Source of the DNA: CAYNJG01 sp965216885
Lineage (GTDB): Bacteria; Planctomycetota; Planctomycetia; Pirellulales; Pirellulaceae
Length of the DNA stretch: 64,000 nucleotides
NCBI GenBank assembly: GCA_965216885.1
Contig: OZ244209.1
Span: 2,356,001-2,420,000, forward strand
Direction: 5' to 3'
In this document: positions 25,381-35,035 of the stretch, one piece after another
Layout: each line of letters starts with the position of its first letter
Numbering within the stretch: the first letter of the stretch is position 1
Made by a program: the position numbers and the translations under genes
Notes under the pieces: generated by a model
The model's database searches: none
The model's input: only the letters and a program-made list of their open reading frames with translations
What the model was told of the DNA's origin: nothing

Positions 25381-26696
25381 GAAAGCACTTCCCGTAGTGG
25401 TCCCGTTCCATCGTCGAACTTCTTGGCCAGTTTGTCGCTCATGTTGAAGCGATCGCAATCCTTCCCCGCAGCACGCAGAAGCGTCGCGTACAGCGAATTG
25501 ATTGGCCGCTTGCCGTCGAGCTGCGTGAAGCATCCGGTCTTGAAGGCACCATCGAGGTTGCCCAACAAAACGACCGGCCAGTTCGCCCCGTTGGTGTGCT
25601 GCTTGTCGGCGTTGTTACTGGTATAGACAATCAGCGTGTGGTCCATCATGGTCCCGCTGCCTTCGGGCACGCTGTCCAGCGCCTCCATGATCCTGACCAA
25701 CATGCGACTGTTGTACTGCCGAATCTTGATCCAGATGGGATTGTCCGGCTGATCCATATGACCAAGGTTGTGGCCCTGTTGCTCGATGCCCAGCCCCTTC
25801 CACGCGCCGAAGATTTCACCTCGACCGGACCCAATCGTCAACGTATTGGTAATCCCTGACGTCAGCGACGAAATGCCAAGGTCCAGCAGGACATCGTGCC
25901 AGTCTGTCTCGAATTCCGGATTCGAATATCGCTCGTCCACTTCCGGAGCAAACTTGCGCAAGTGATCGGAAACCGTGTCCAGACGATCTCGCAACCCATT
26001 CAGATTCCGGAAGCCGTCCACGAATTGGCTGTAACGCCGCTCGTCCGCCGCCGGCAACGACTGCCCCTTCATGACCGCAAGTTGCTCGATCTCATTCATC
26101 ACGCCCGAGCGTGCTTCGTGCTGACGACGAATGTCACCCGTCGAAATTCCGCCATAGAGCATCTGATAGAGGTGGTTGGGATTCGAGTGCATGAAGATCG
26201 GCTGCCCCGCGCCACTGGCGGAGAGCGTCGCGATCGTCGGCTTTGACGTCATGTTTTCAATCGAGTCCATTCCAATGCACAGATGCGGCAAAAGCGTCTG
26301 CGGCAATGCCTTGCTCAACTCATAGTCGATCGTCGAGGCACTGGGGGGAACTCCGTCGCTACCGCGGTAACCGCCAAGCGCACCAAAGAAGGCGCTGTGC
26401 GAGGGGCTGGTGTGGGTGCCGTGTAGCCCGTTGATGATATGCATCCGTTCCTTATAAGGCTCCAACGGCTGCATGGGCTCGGGCAATTTCGCGTTTGCCA
26501 AAGAACCACTACTCTCCATGCCGGCAGGGATTGCGGTCCTCGGATCGAAGCCCTGGTTCTGCATAAAGAAGACGATGCGTTTGGTATTGAAATTACGCGT
26601 CGACGCCCCGAAGGCTCGGCCGGGCAACAACGACGATCCCAAAGCGGCCCCGGCACCAGCGGCCATTCCCTGCAACAGATTTCGGCGGTTGAGCAT
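25377..26696 (-). CDS. DUF1552 protein, Tat-exported
   Basis: A 439-residue member of DUF1552. The N-terminus is a twin-arginine signal (NRRNLLQGMAAGAGAALGSS). Family features include FFMQNQGFDPRTAIP, the HIINGLHGTHTSPSHSAFFGALGG segment, EIEQLAVMKGQ, and YTSNNADKQHTNGANWPVVLLGN near the C-terminus. It is the first gene of a three-gene set with DUF1592 (coupled by a four-base overlap) and the PQQ-propeller protein. It is related in fold to DUF1501 and probably acts in the periplasm. No substrate is known. Confidence 0.92.
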   Translation of the reverse strand: MLNRRNLLQGMAAGAGAALGSSLLPGRAFGASTRNFNTKRIVFFMQNQGFDPRTAIPAGMESSGSLANAKLPEPMQPLEPYKERMHIINGLHGTHTSPSHSAFFGALGGYRGSDGVPPSASTIDYELSKALPQTLLPHLCIGMDSIENMTSKPTIATLSASGAGQPIFMHSNPNHLYQMLYGGISTGDIRRQHEARSGVMNEIEQLAVMKGQSLPAADERRYSQFVDGFRNLNGLRDRLDTVSDHLRKFAPEVDERYSNPEFETDWHDVLLDLGISSLTSGITNTLTIGSGRGEIFGAWKGLGIEQQGHNLGHMDQPDNPIWIKIRQYNSRMLVRIMEALDSVPEGSGTMMDHTLIVYTSNNADKQHTNGANWPVVLLGNLDGAFKTGCFTQLDGKRPINSLYATLLRAAGKDCDRFNMSDKLAKKFDDGTGPLREVLS

Positions 26697-27034
26697 ATTC
26701 GTTCTTTCGGTGAAGACCAGAAACTCATTCTCGTTATCGGCGTGCCATGCGAGACGAGTTAAGCCTCAACCGGCATCCGATTGCCCACGCTTGCCGCGAA
26801 GGCGTGGTAGGCAGCAGCAACTCGAATTGTAAATGGAGTCGCAAGGCAAGACGTTCACAATTCCGCTGAACGCTGCCTCTATCTTATCTTTTACGCAATT
26901 CACCGCAAATATCTCCATACCGAACGCTCGTGCGGCGGCCGCATTTCACAAGTCCGCGAGAAATTTCGGCCGTTTTGCCGGGTGGCGTAAGGAAAATGTC
27001 AATCTGCAGCGATTCTGATGAGACGGCCTGCAAC
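26697..27034. other. Upstream region of the DUF1552 operon, no gene
   Basis: Should hold the promoter for the minus-strand operon starting at 26696. I could not assign a convincing -10/-35 pair. The short open frames here have no family and no ribosome site. Confidence 0.5.
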
Positions 27035-27721
27035 GGGAGGGCGAGGCTCCTGCCGAGCCGTTTGAATACCAGGAAAACTCTAACGCGCGGTTACGAATTC
27101 AGATCGGTGCCGGCGACGCGAGGCTCGGGAGGGCGACGCGCGGCTCGGGAGGGCGAGGCTCCTGCCGAGCCATTTGAATACAAAATCAACTCGGGCCCAC
27201 GGTTCGGCAGGAGCCCGGACGGCATCTTCCACAGACGGAATGGGATGGCGGGAACAAAACACCACGCAGGCTCGAACGCAGTAAGGTGCCGGCGACTCGC
27301 GGCAACGGGAGGGCGAGGCTCCTGCCGAGCCCATTGAATACAAAATCAACTCGGGCTCACGGTTCGGCAGGAGCCTCACCCTCCCGGATGGAATCTCCCA
27401 GACGGAATGGGACGGCGGGAACAAAACACCACGCAGGCCCGAACGCAGCAAGGTGCCGGCGACTCGCGGCAACGGGAGGGCGAGGCTCCTGCCGAGCCGT
27501 TTGAATACAAAATCAACTCGGGCCCACGGTTCGGCAGGAGCCTCACCCTCCCGGATGGAATCTCCCAGACGGAATGGGACGGCGGGATCAAAACACCACG
27601 CAGGCCCGAACGCAGCAAGGTGCCGGCGACTCGCGGCAACGGGAGGGCGAGGCTCCGGCCGAGCCCATTGAATACAAAATCAACTCGGGCCCACGGTTCG
27701 GCAGGAGCCTCACCCTCCCGG
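27035..27721. repeat. Tandem intergenic inverted repeats, cluster 1
   Basis: The left arm contains GAGGCTCCTGCCGAGCC and occurs at 27035-27059, 27147-27171, 27307-27331, 27474-27498 and 27641-27665. The inverse right arm (GGTTCGGCAGGAGCCTC...) follows at 27361-27387, 27528-27554 and 27695-27721; after the second left arm it is broken, and the first has none. Arms are 25 bases with two mismatches around a 29-base loop. The last three units repeat every 167 bases including their spacers. Translated, the arm gives GEAPAEP, so open frames here are spurious. The cluster lies at the 3' end of the giant gene, about 340 bases upstream of the DUF1552 operon. Confidence 0.9.
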
Positions 27722-27807
27722 TCAACATCTTCCACAGACGAAATGGGCCCTGGTCGTCGTCGCCCGGGATGCCCCCAAGCGACTACGCGCGGCGTTAACA
27801 CATACGA

Positions 27808-30800
27808 CTACGAAAAGTTCCTCGACAGGATCAGGAAATCTTCAAAGCCAATTTCTCCGTCTTCATCAAAATCTCCCTCCGCAAACACGGCGTCCGTTGC
27901 CCCAAAATTGCGTGACATGATCAAGAAATCACTGAAGTCCGTCGCGCCGTCCGCATTGGCGTCACCAGGATTCTGAGCGGCAACCGACAACACTCCACTC
28001 CCGGTCGAGGAGACACCGGACGAACTGAAATTGGGCGCGTCGCCGAACTGGATCGTCGTCGTATCGGCCGTCGGGGCATTGAAATTCCGCAAGTTCCCCG
28101 AACTCACGACCAGCGGCGGATTGCCTTCGTTCGTCATGTCATACAACGGCGGCAGTATCGTTGCCACGGGCGCTGCCGCACCGATGACTCCGCCCGAAAC
28201 GAAACTGGCCGCCCTCGCTCCAGCGGGAATGATGGCTCCGCCCACCGAAGTGCCATAGCGGCTCAAGAGCTGGCTATTCGTCAGACCAACGAATTCACTG
28301 GAAACGGGCGCAATCGATTCCTCCGGCAGTTGCGGTAGCGGCACGCGATTCGCCCCCTGCCGATTCGCATAGATACCCTCGCCATCAAACGTAATGCGGT
28401 CTGGCATCAGGAACGAATACGGTTGATAGCCGTTATCATCACCCGGCGACAAGACAAGGTTACGCCGCTGGGATTCGTTGCCGGCGACCGCCGTTCCCGC
28501 AAGCTCGCCAAACCGGACGTCGGTCATCTCGATTGATCGCGGCGCCTGCAGTGGCTCGGTGATCAACATGTCCGTGGTGTTCCGCAAGTCCAGGTTGGCG
28601 AACTTCCAATGGTCATGCCGCGGAGCCAACAGGCCCATGTTGTAACCTTCGATCGAAACATTTTCGATCACGCCCGGGCCTCGTGACACTTCGTTGTACA
28701 GGTCGATGCCAACTCCCGTGTCCGCCGTGCCGCCGTTTTGCACGTAAGGAGCTCCGGTGCCAATCAATCGAGCGTTTCGAATCGACATACGTTCGTTGTA
28801 ATTCAAGAGCACGCCATCTCGCGAATCCCACACGGTCAGCCCGTCGACGACCGGCTTGAGCGTATCGATATAGGCCTGTGGTGGCGGAGCGTGAAAGTCG
28901 CTGCCGTTTTCGCCCAGGTACACCGACGAGTGGACGTAGCGTGAACGGAACCCAACGATCGCTCCATACGATTCGTTATTCTTGATGTCGGCCATCGGAG
29001 CCCACCACGTTGGAATCGTTTCGCGGTTCGGGATCAGATTGCCGTTGGGAATGTCGGCAACGCGAACGGACGTCCGGCCACGATCCGTCTCCACCAACCC
29101 GTCGCTCCAGATGATCATGCCATGCGCGGAAGCTCCCGCCGCGACATTGTCTACCAGGCTAACCATGTGCCCGGACAACCAGAAGCCGTCACCGTCGTTG
29201 CCAAAATCCTGCACCTCCGCACGCAAGTCCGGGTCAATCGCCCCCGCATCGTCCAACACAAATGACGAACTCACCGAACGAATGGCAATGTTCCCGACCA
29301 TCGAACCGATTTCGTCCCCGGCCTCGGTATAGAACCCAACGCCTTCCACGCCGTAGGTGACATTGTTAATGAAATCGACGTTCGACGAGTGATTAACAAA
29401 TCCCCAGCCGGGATTGTCAAACACAACGCTGCCGTTCATGTTGGCGGGCGTGCCAGTCGGATCCGTTCCGCCACGATGGAAATGAACCCCGTAGCGACCG
29501 CGAATGTTGGTTGCCGGGCCGCCACTGGCATTGAAGACGACCCCGGCGCTGGTTTCATTGCCGACAGCATCCTCGGTAAAGTCGAAGAAGATGTCATTGA
29601 GCGGGACGTTCTTGTTCGTTCGGCCCAACTGCTCAAAGCTGGCGTAGTTCACATCCACGTTCTGGTTGTGCATGAACATGACATGCCCGCGACGCGAGAT
29701 CTCTGGATTCTCCGAGGTGAATACGACGTTACGGGTCGTGTTGGCGACATGGACGCTCAGGTCCGACTTGGGCGGAACGTGATCCAGGCTCAGCGGAGTA
29801 GCGAGCGACACGATAGAACCGGAGATCGCCGCGATCGAGCGAACCTCGTCACTGGTCGCACCCTGCGTTCCCGTGATCACAAGTCGATCGCCCACCTCCC
29901 AGCCAGTCGGCACGGCACTCAGCTGCAAACGCGTCGCACCCGCTCGCGGCTGTTCCGTAAGTGTGAGTCGGTGCGTGGTTTCCGAACCATAAATCGTCGT
30001 CGGCCCGTGCAATACGGCTCCTCGGCCGATTTGCTGAGGGTCGGCAGTGCGGTCGATCGCACCATCGTCAATGAACACAACCCGAGCGGTAACGTTGGGC
30101 TGGACGGGGTCGGCGGCCGTGCCAATTTCAACTCGACCATTCATCGTGCTGACCAATGTCTCGACCCGCAATTCGGTATCACGGTCCGTGGCGAAGTTCA
30201 GCGTCCCATCGACTCGAAGCGTCTTGAACTCCTGAGTCATGACGGTATCCACCGTGAGCGTCACTCCCTGAGGCACGACGATGCGGGCGTTCGCAGATGG
30301 CACCGCGTTATTTGACCAAACCGCCGGGTTGGACCAGTTGCCAGAAGACGTGACAGTATTGGTCGACAACTCGTTGCTAACGAGCGACATGGCTGCCACA
30401 TGAAGCGGCGTCGTGGGAAGCGGAAGCCCAAATTCAGTATCGTCAACACCGTCTTCGTTACCCTCGTCCTCACCGGTCTCGTCCTCATCCCCTTCGTCAA
30501 GCTCATCCTCAAGCTCGTCTTCATCCTCGCCGCCTTCGTCGAACTCATCCTCCAGCTCGTCTTCATCCTCGTCCCCTTCGTCGAGCTCATCCTCCAGCTC
30601 GTCTTCATCCTCGTCCCCTTCGTCGAGTTCATCCTCTAGCTCGTCATCGTCTTCATCCCCTTCGTCGAGCTCATCTTCCTGCTCGTCTTCGTCTTCATCC
30701 CCTTCGTCGAACTCGTCTTCCAGCTCGTCATCGTCTTCATCCCCTTCGTCGAGCTCATCTTCCAGCTCGTCTTCATCTTCGTCGCCTTCCTCGAGCTCAT

Positions 30801-33576
30801 CCTCCAGCTCGTCATCGTCTTCATCCCCGTCGTCGAGCTCATCCTCCAGCTCGTCTTCGTCTTCATCCCCTTCGTCGAACTCATCTTCCAGCTCGTCTTC
30901 ATCTTCGTCGCCTTCGTCGAGCTCATCCTCCAGCTCGTCATCGTCTTCATCCCCTTCGTCGAACTCATCCTCCAGCTCGTCTTCATCTTCGTCGCCTTCG
31001 TCGAGCTCATCCTCCAGCTCGTCATCGTCTTCATCCTCCGGCGGTTCGATCTGGCCCGTCAGAACGGCGATCTGCTCATCAGACCCCAACAACAACTGAG
31101 GAATCAACGTCGACGGAGTGCCAGCTTGCGAACCAATCAGTCCCACAATCCCATCGCCCGGTGCATCCACCGCATCGACGGACGCAATCACGCCGCCCAA
31201 CGAAACACCGAACTGATCCTGCATCTCGGCGTTCGACAATCCGATGTACTGCTCGGGAATATCTTCACCGGGATCTTCCGGCGTCACCTGCGCCGGCTGT
31301 GCATGGAAGGGGACGAAATCGCTCGCCTGCTGACTGTGGAACAACTGCTGGCCGTTGTAGTCGCCAAAATTGAGTGTGATTTGATCGTTGTACAGGAACC
31401 ACTCCGGCGAAGAGTCGACCAAGATCCGCGTATCGCTGGAAGTCACGATATTCTGTCGCTCGGCCTGGAGCGGCGACCCTGCTGGCAGATCTGCAAAGTC
31501 AATGTCGCCGCGAAGATCGACCGTCCGATGATTCTGCCGCGGATACATCAGATAGATGTCCGTCCCGTTGGCAAACGTCCCGCCGTCCACCGTCACGGTG
31601 CCATTCGGCGAAGGGGTGAGGCCCACTTCGAAACCCTGAATGTCCACGTTCTCATAGATATGCTCGCCGAGGTTGTAGACGTTACTGACGTCCATGCCGG
31701 CTTCACCCACTTGATCCGCCCCATTCAGAATCCGGACGTTCCTCAGGTGAACATCCAGGTTGTAGTTCAACAGGATACCCGTATCCGAATTCCAGACCGT
31801 GGAGTCTTCGATCAGACTGTTCGGGAAATCGAACTGATACTGCACCAGCTGTTCGGCCTGGCCCTCGAAGTCCGTCGAAATGGGCGAGCGATGATAGTAC
31901 TGCTGCAACCCAACCACCGAACCATAAGCCGTATTGTCCTTGAATTCACCGAGCCACGTGTGACCAGCGGGGACCGTTTCGGCCCCATTGGCGAACGAGG
32001 GATCCGGTAGGTTTTCGGCGAGGAAAGGAATCTCCGGCGTCGTTTCCGTCACCGCCTCGACGCCATACACAATCAGCCCTGAACCGGTCGCTCCCGCCGC
32101 GACGTTGCCTCGAACCGTCAGCCCCGTGCCACCCTGGAACCAGAAGCCATCGCCCGCATGCCCAAGATCCTCGCCCTCGAATCCACGCGACACGGGAGAC
32201 TCGCCGCTGCCGTGCGTCTTGATGGAAAGGTTGTTGACGAACGAACCAATCTCATCGCCCGCTTCCGTGTAAAACGACGCTCCAAACACATCGAAACTTA
32301 CGTTGTCTTCGAAGTTCACATGACTCGAATGATTCACGAAACCCCAGCCAGGACTGCCGGTCAACGCACTACCGGTCACATTCACTGCCGGAGTATTTGC
32401 GGCAACTCCGTGGCGGTGCAAGTGCAAGCCATAACGCCCAGGCACGTTTGTACCCGTGCCCTCAATCAGCCTGCCTTCTTCATCCAACTCCGCCGGATTC
32501 GGGGAGATGGACTTGTCGGTTCGCCCCAGATCATAAAACCCACCGTAGGAAACCTTCGCGTCCGGATTGTGCATGAACATCACGTGCCCGCGTCGAGCAA
32601 CGTCGGTCGATTCGGATTGAATGAACGCGTTGCGGGTGGTGTTGGCGATGTGAACTTGTAAATTGCCTGCCGGCGGAATGTGATCTTCGGCGAGCGCAGC
32701 ATCTAGCGTCACCACGCTTCCGTCAATGGCGGCAATGGTCACCACTTCTTCGCCGGTCGCATCCAGCTTCGTTCCCGCGATCACCAGCGTGTCGCCAATC
32801 ATCCAACCATCAGGCGCAGCGTCCAACGTCAGCGTCGTATCGCCAGCCAGCGGTGCGGCCGACGTCGTGGCCCATGAAGTCTTCGCTGCTCCGTGAATTT
32901 CGGTAGAACCATGGAAAATGGCTCCGCGACCGAGCGCACGCGGGTCCAGACTCCGGTCGATTTCGCCTCGATCAGCAATGATCAAACTGGCAGAAACATC
33001 CGGCTGTATTGGAGCTTCCACCGTCCCCATTTCGAAGCGCCCGGACGGCGATGACACCAACGTATCCACCCGCAGCTGCGTATCCACGTCCGTCGCAAAA
33101 CGTAGCGTCCCGTCCACTCGCAACGAGGCGTACGTCGTCGCGTCCACCGTATCGACGGTAACCGTGACGCCCTCAGGAATGTGTATGGCAGCGTCTTCCA
33201 TCGGAAGTGCCGCGTTGCTCCAGATCGCTGCGTCCGCCCAGTCGCCCGACTGCATCACAGTGTTCGTCGCGGATTCAGGAGAAACCAGGCTCATCGCAGC
33301 GCAGTGCTCCGCCGCTCGCGCAGGGTCACCCGGATGCGCATCGCAGGAATGCTCGATACCCATCAATTGATCATGCGTCATATCAGCCGACGCCATCATC
33401 ACCGGCTGAGCAGAAACGCCGCTGCCCGATATCGGTGTAGAAATCTCGCCGGTCACGAGATCGCCGGCAAGGAGCCGTTTTGCCTCCAGGTTTTCCACCG
33501 ACCACCGGCGCTTACGCTTGTAGTTGGCTCGTTGCCGTTTCTGTGAATTCGTACGTTTTCCGGAGTTCATAGCCAT
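27808..33576 (-). CDS. Giant two-module G8 / beta-helix surface protein
   Basis: A 1922-residue exported protein. I start it at the ATG at 33576, ten bases after a GAGGG; the frame extends to 33717. The basic N-terminus with VENLEAKRLLAGD (27-39) is the planctomycete export motif. There are two homologous halves: a G8 domain (about 108-230 and 1072-1190; SGDWADAAIW versus SGNWSNPAVW) followed by a right-handed beta-helix with RRGHVMFMHN and GRYGLHLHR versus GRYGVHFHR. Between them lies a 182-residue acidic tract (851-1032). The C-terminus is dockerin-like (DANADGATDFSDF, DFDEDGEIGFEDF, each ending SRNF). G8 domains occur in CEMIP, TMEM2 and fibrocystin. Binding of carbohydrate or calcium is likely but unproven. 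Confidence 0.88.
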   Translation of the reverse strand: MAMNSGKRTNSQKRQRANYKRKRRWSVENLEAKRLLAGDLVTGEISTPISGSGVSAQPVMMASADMTHDQLMGIEHSCDAHPGDPARAAEHCAAMSLVSPESATNTVMQSGDWADAAIWSNAALPMEDAAIHIPEGVTVTVDTVDATTYASLRVDGTLRFATDVDTQLRVDTLVSSPSGRFEMGTVEAPIQPDVSASLIIADRGEIDRSLDPRALGRGAIFHGSTEIHGAAKTSWATTSAAPLAGDTTLTLDAAPDGWMIGDTLVIAGTKLDATGEEVVTIAAIDGSVVTLDAALAEDHIPPAGNLQVHIANTTRNAFIQSESTDVARRGHVMFMHNPDAKVSYGGFYDLGRTDKSISPNPAELDEEGRLIEGTGTNVPGRYGLHLHRHGVAANTPAVNVTGSALTGSPGWGFVNHSSHVNFEDNVSFDVFGASFYTEAGDEIGSFVNNLSIKTHGSGESPVSRGFEGEDLGHAGDGFWFQGGTGLTVRGNVAAGATGSGLIVYGVEAVTETTPEIPFLAENLPDPSFANGAETVPAGHTWLGEFKDNTAYGSVVGLQQYYHRSPISTDFEGQAEQLVQYQFDFPNSLIEDSTVWNSDTGILLNYNLDVHLRNVRILNGADQVGEAGMDVSNVYNLGEHIYENVDIQGFEVGLTPSPNGTVTVDGGTFANGTDIYLMYPRQNHRTVDLRGDIDFADLPAGSPLQAERQNIVTSSDTRILVDSSPEWFLYNDQITLNFGDYNGQQLFHSQQASDFVPFHAQPAQVTPEDPGEDIPEQYIGLSNAEMQDQFGVSLGGVIASVDAVDAPGDGIVGLIGSQAGTPSTLIPQLLLGSDEQIAVLTGQIEPPEDEDDDELEDELDEGDEDEDELEDEFDEGDEDDDELEDELDEGDEDEDELEDEFDEGDEDEDELEDELDDGDEDDDELEDELEEGDEDEDELEDELDEGDEDDDELEDEFDEGDEDEDEQEDELDEGDEDDDELEDELDEGDEDEDELEDELDEGDEDEDELEDEFDEGGEDEDELEDELDEGDEDETGEDEGNEDGVDDTEFGLPLPTTPLHVAAMSLVSNELSTNTVTSSGNWSNPAVWSNNAVPSANARIVVPQGVTLTVDTVMTQEFKTLRVDGTLNFATDRDTELRVETLVSTMNGRVEIGTAADPVQPNVTARVVFIDDGAIDRTADPQQIGRGAVLHGPTTIYGSETTHRLTLTEQPRAGATRLQLSAVPTGWEVGDRLVITGTQGATSDEVRSIAAISGSIVSLATPLSLDHVPPKSDLSVHVANTTRNVVFTSENPEISRRGHVMFMHNQNVDVNYASFEQLGRTNKNVPLNDIFFDFTEDAVGNETSAGVVFNASGGPATNIRGRYGVHFHRGGTDPTGTPANMNGSVVFDNPGWGFVNHSSNVDFINNVTYGVEGVGFYTEAGDEIGSMVGNIAIRSVSSSFVLDDAGAIDPDLRAEVQDFGNDGDGFWLSGHMVSLVDNVAAGASAHGMIIWSDGLVETDRGRTSVRVADIPNGNLIPNRETIPTWWAPMADIKNNESYGAIVGFRSRYVHSSVYLGENGSDFHAPPPQAYIDTLKPVVDGLTVWDSRDGVLLNYNERMSIRNARLIGTGAPYVQNGGTADTGVGIDLYNEVSRGPGVIENVSIEGYNMGLLAPRHDHWKFANLDLRNTTDMLITEPLQAPRSIEMTDVRFGELAGTAVAGNESQRRNLVLSPGDDNGYQPYSFLMPDRITFDGEGIYANRQGANRVPLPQLPEESIAPVSSEFVGLTNSQLLSRYGTSVGGAIIPAGARAASFVSGGVIGAAAPVATILPPLYDMTNEGNPPLVVSSGNLRNFNAPTADTTTIQFGDAPNFSSSGVSSTGSGVLSVAAQNPGDANADGATDFSDFLIMSRNFGATDAVFAEGDFDEDGEIGFEDFLILSRNFS
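30481..31026 (-). repeat. 13 x 42-bp acidic coding repeat
   Basis: Thirteen consecutive 14-residue units close to (D/E)DELEDELDEGDED, in frame, inside the giant protein. Units alternate between first-position D and E and between L and F at the eighth position. Copy number may vary by slippage or recombination. Confidence 0.93.
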
Positions 33577-33768
33577 TGTTGAGTAACCCTCGTTTGCGAC
33601 TGCATGGAGAAAAGACTGACTTGATCGTGCCCCGAATGGGTCGGATCGACTTCGCTGATTCTGCGTACACCTACTCTGCCCAACGTCCGATCGCGTCGTG
33701 AACGGACGGAATGCCACGACTAACGCATTGCGATCAGCCGTGACGGTTAGCGATGCCTCGAGGACCGG

Positions 33769-34293
33769 CTATTCACCGGCGAGGAGCTCGGTCGCGAGTG
33801 CGATCGCCGACGCCGAATCGTCGTTTTCCAGGTGCGCTTCCACCAGGCTGAACTGCAGGGCCCGCTTTATCGCTGGCGAGCTGCTTGTTGCGATCGCCTT
33901 GGAGAGGCTGTCAATGGCAACGGGAAGTTCGGCGTGTTCGACCAACAAATTCGCAGCGAATACAACCGTTTTGACTTCGTCTCTGGCCACGTCCGTCGAC
34001 AACTGAATGGTTTCACCGAACAACTTTCGTTCGACCAGCTCCCACTCGAGTTCACGCATGTCTTCGAAATCGTCGTCATAGTCATCGTCGAGGTCTTCGT
34101 CAGCATCGCGTGCTTCGTCGCCCCAATCGTCGCCATCCCAACGATCTTCGTCCTCAAGCTCCTCCGACGTATTCGCCACGATCGATTTTTCATCGCCTCG
34201 CGCAATGCCGGGGAGGCCAGCACCAAAGCAGCCGATGCCGACCGATAGTCCAAACAGCACCACGATCATGATCCGCCGTTTCAACTTCTTCAT
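33769..34293 (-). CDS. Small acidic exported protein
   Basis: A 174-residue protein. I start it at the ATG at 34293, which has GGGAG nine bases upstream and gives a good signal sequence (MKKLKRRIMIVVLFGLSVGIGCFGAG); a longer frame to 34323 is not used. Residues about 45-85 are highly acidic (EELEDEDRWDGDDWGDEARDAD..., continuing with DEDLDDDYDDDFED). The C-terminal part is helical and resembles a single TPR-like helix bundle (AANLLVEHAELPVAIDSLSKAIA). No lipobox is clear. It lies 192 bases upstream of the giant acidic-repeat gene on the same strand and only 16 bases from the divergent sigma factor start. Function unknown; calcium binding or partner binding by the acidic part is a guess. Confidence 0.8.
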   Translation of the reverse strand: MKKLKRRIMIVVLFGLSVGIGCFGAGLPGIARGDEKSIVANTSEELEDEDRWDGDDWGDEARDADEDLDDDYDDDFEDMRELEWELVERKLFGETIQLSTDVARDEVKTVVFAANLLVEHAELPVAIDSLSKAIATSSSPAIKRALQFSLVEAHLENDDSASAIALATELLAGE

Positions 34294-34309
34294 CTCTGTC
34301 TCCCTGTAA

Positions 34310-35035
34310 ATGCAAATGGCCATGGAGAACTCGACCAGTGATTTTGCCGATGTTGTTCGAGTTGGTACTATTGGTTGTCAGGGAGGCGACGACTTCTTAC
34401 TCGACTTCGAGAAAAAGTTTCCCAATGAGCGAAATCTGTTGTTAACCACGCAAAAAAGCCTGATTTTTCGCATTCGCGACGCGGGTGACACCGACGCGTG
34501 GACCCGCTTCGTCGAGATCTATGGGCCGCTCATCTATCGCTACGGGCGTCGACGTGGCTTACAGGACGCGGACGCCGCAGACCTTTCGCAGACGGTGCTC
34601 ACGGAGGTCTCGCATTGCATCGGTCGTTTCAAATACGAAGCGGCGATCGGACGTTTCCGAAACTGGTTGATGGTGATCGCTCGATTCAAACTGAGTCGCC
34701 TCGCTCACAAGCAGGCGCGGCACACAGGAAGTGGCGACACACAGATGCTGACTTTGCTGAATCAACAACCTGCCGCCGACGACCTTTCCGAACAGTGGGA
34801 AAGCGAATATCAGAATCATCTATTCCGGTGGGCGGCGGAGCAGATTCAGAACGAGGTAGAACCACAAACCTGGCAGGCGTTCTGGCAAACGGCCGTTGCG
34901 AATCGCCCCCCAGCGGAAGTCGCGCAGGAACTCAACATGAAAGTCGGCACGGTCTATGTGGCAAGAAGTCGCGTGCTCCTTCGCATCCGCGACCGCATCG
35001 CCACGGTCGACGATTCAGTAGAGGCGGCGAGCTGA
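34310..35035 (+). CDS. ECF-type sigma factor coupled to an anti-sigma/kinase
   Basis: A 241-residue sigma factor. The sigma core begins around residue 45 (SLIFRIRDAGDTDAWTRFVEIYGPLIYRYGRRRGL); region 2 includes DADAADLSQTVLTEV and FRNWLMVIARFKL; region 4 (about 185-228) ends AEVAQELNMKVGTVYVARSRVLLRIRDRI. The first 45 residues have no counterpart in typical family members, and none of the three early ATGs has a ribosome site, so the true start may lie downstream. That would also leave room for a promoter, since 34310 is only 16 bases from the divergent start. The stop overlaps the next start as TGATG, so the two are translated together. It probably controls genes of this cluster. Confidence 0.85.
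   Translation: MQMAMENSTSDFADVVRVGTIGCQGGDDFLLDFEKKFPNERNLLLTTQKSLIFRIRDAGDTDAWTRFVEIYGPLIYRYGRRRGLQDADAADLSQTVLTEVSHCIGRFKYEAAIGRFRNWLMVIARFKLSRLAHKQARHTGSGDTQMLTLLNQQPAADDLSEQWESEYQNHLFRWAAEQIQNEVEPQTWQAFWQTAVANRPPAEVAQELNMKVGTVYVARSRVLLRIRDRIATVDDSVEAAS

Noticed and set aside
27035..27721. CRISPR array
   Set aside because: Repeats are inverted pairs with conserved 29-base loops and conserved spacers; there are no unique spacers and no cas genes.
27407..27976. Open frames with repeated GEAPAEP and GRARLLPS motifs (also 37187-38143)
   Set aside because: They translate the intergenic inverted repeats; the same arms read in every frame and on both strands.
30413..31099. Poly-serine open frame opposite the acidic repeat
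   Set aside because: It is the mirror of the Asp/Glu codons; low complexity and no start signal.
31126..32010. 294-residue plus-strand frame inside the giant gene
   Set aside because: It is antisense to the beta-helix region, which is duplicated and conserved in the other frame.
33769..34293. Lipoprotein call for the small acidic protein
   Set aside because: The Cys in VGIGC is not preceded by a proper lipobox (Gly at -3).
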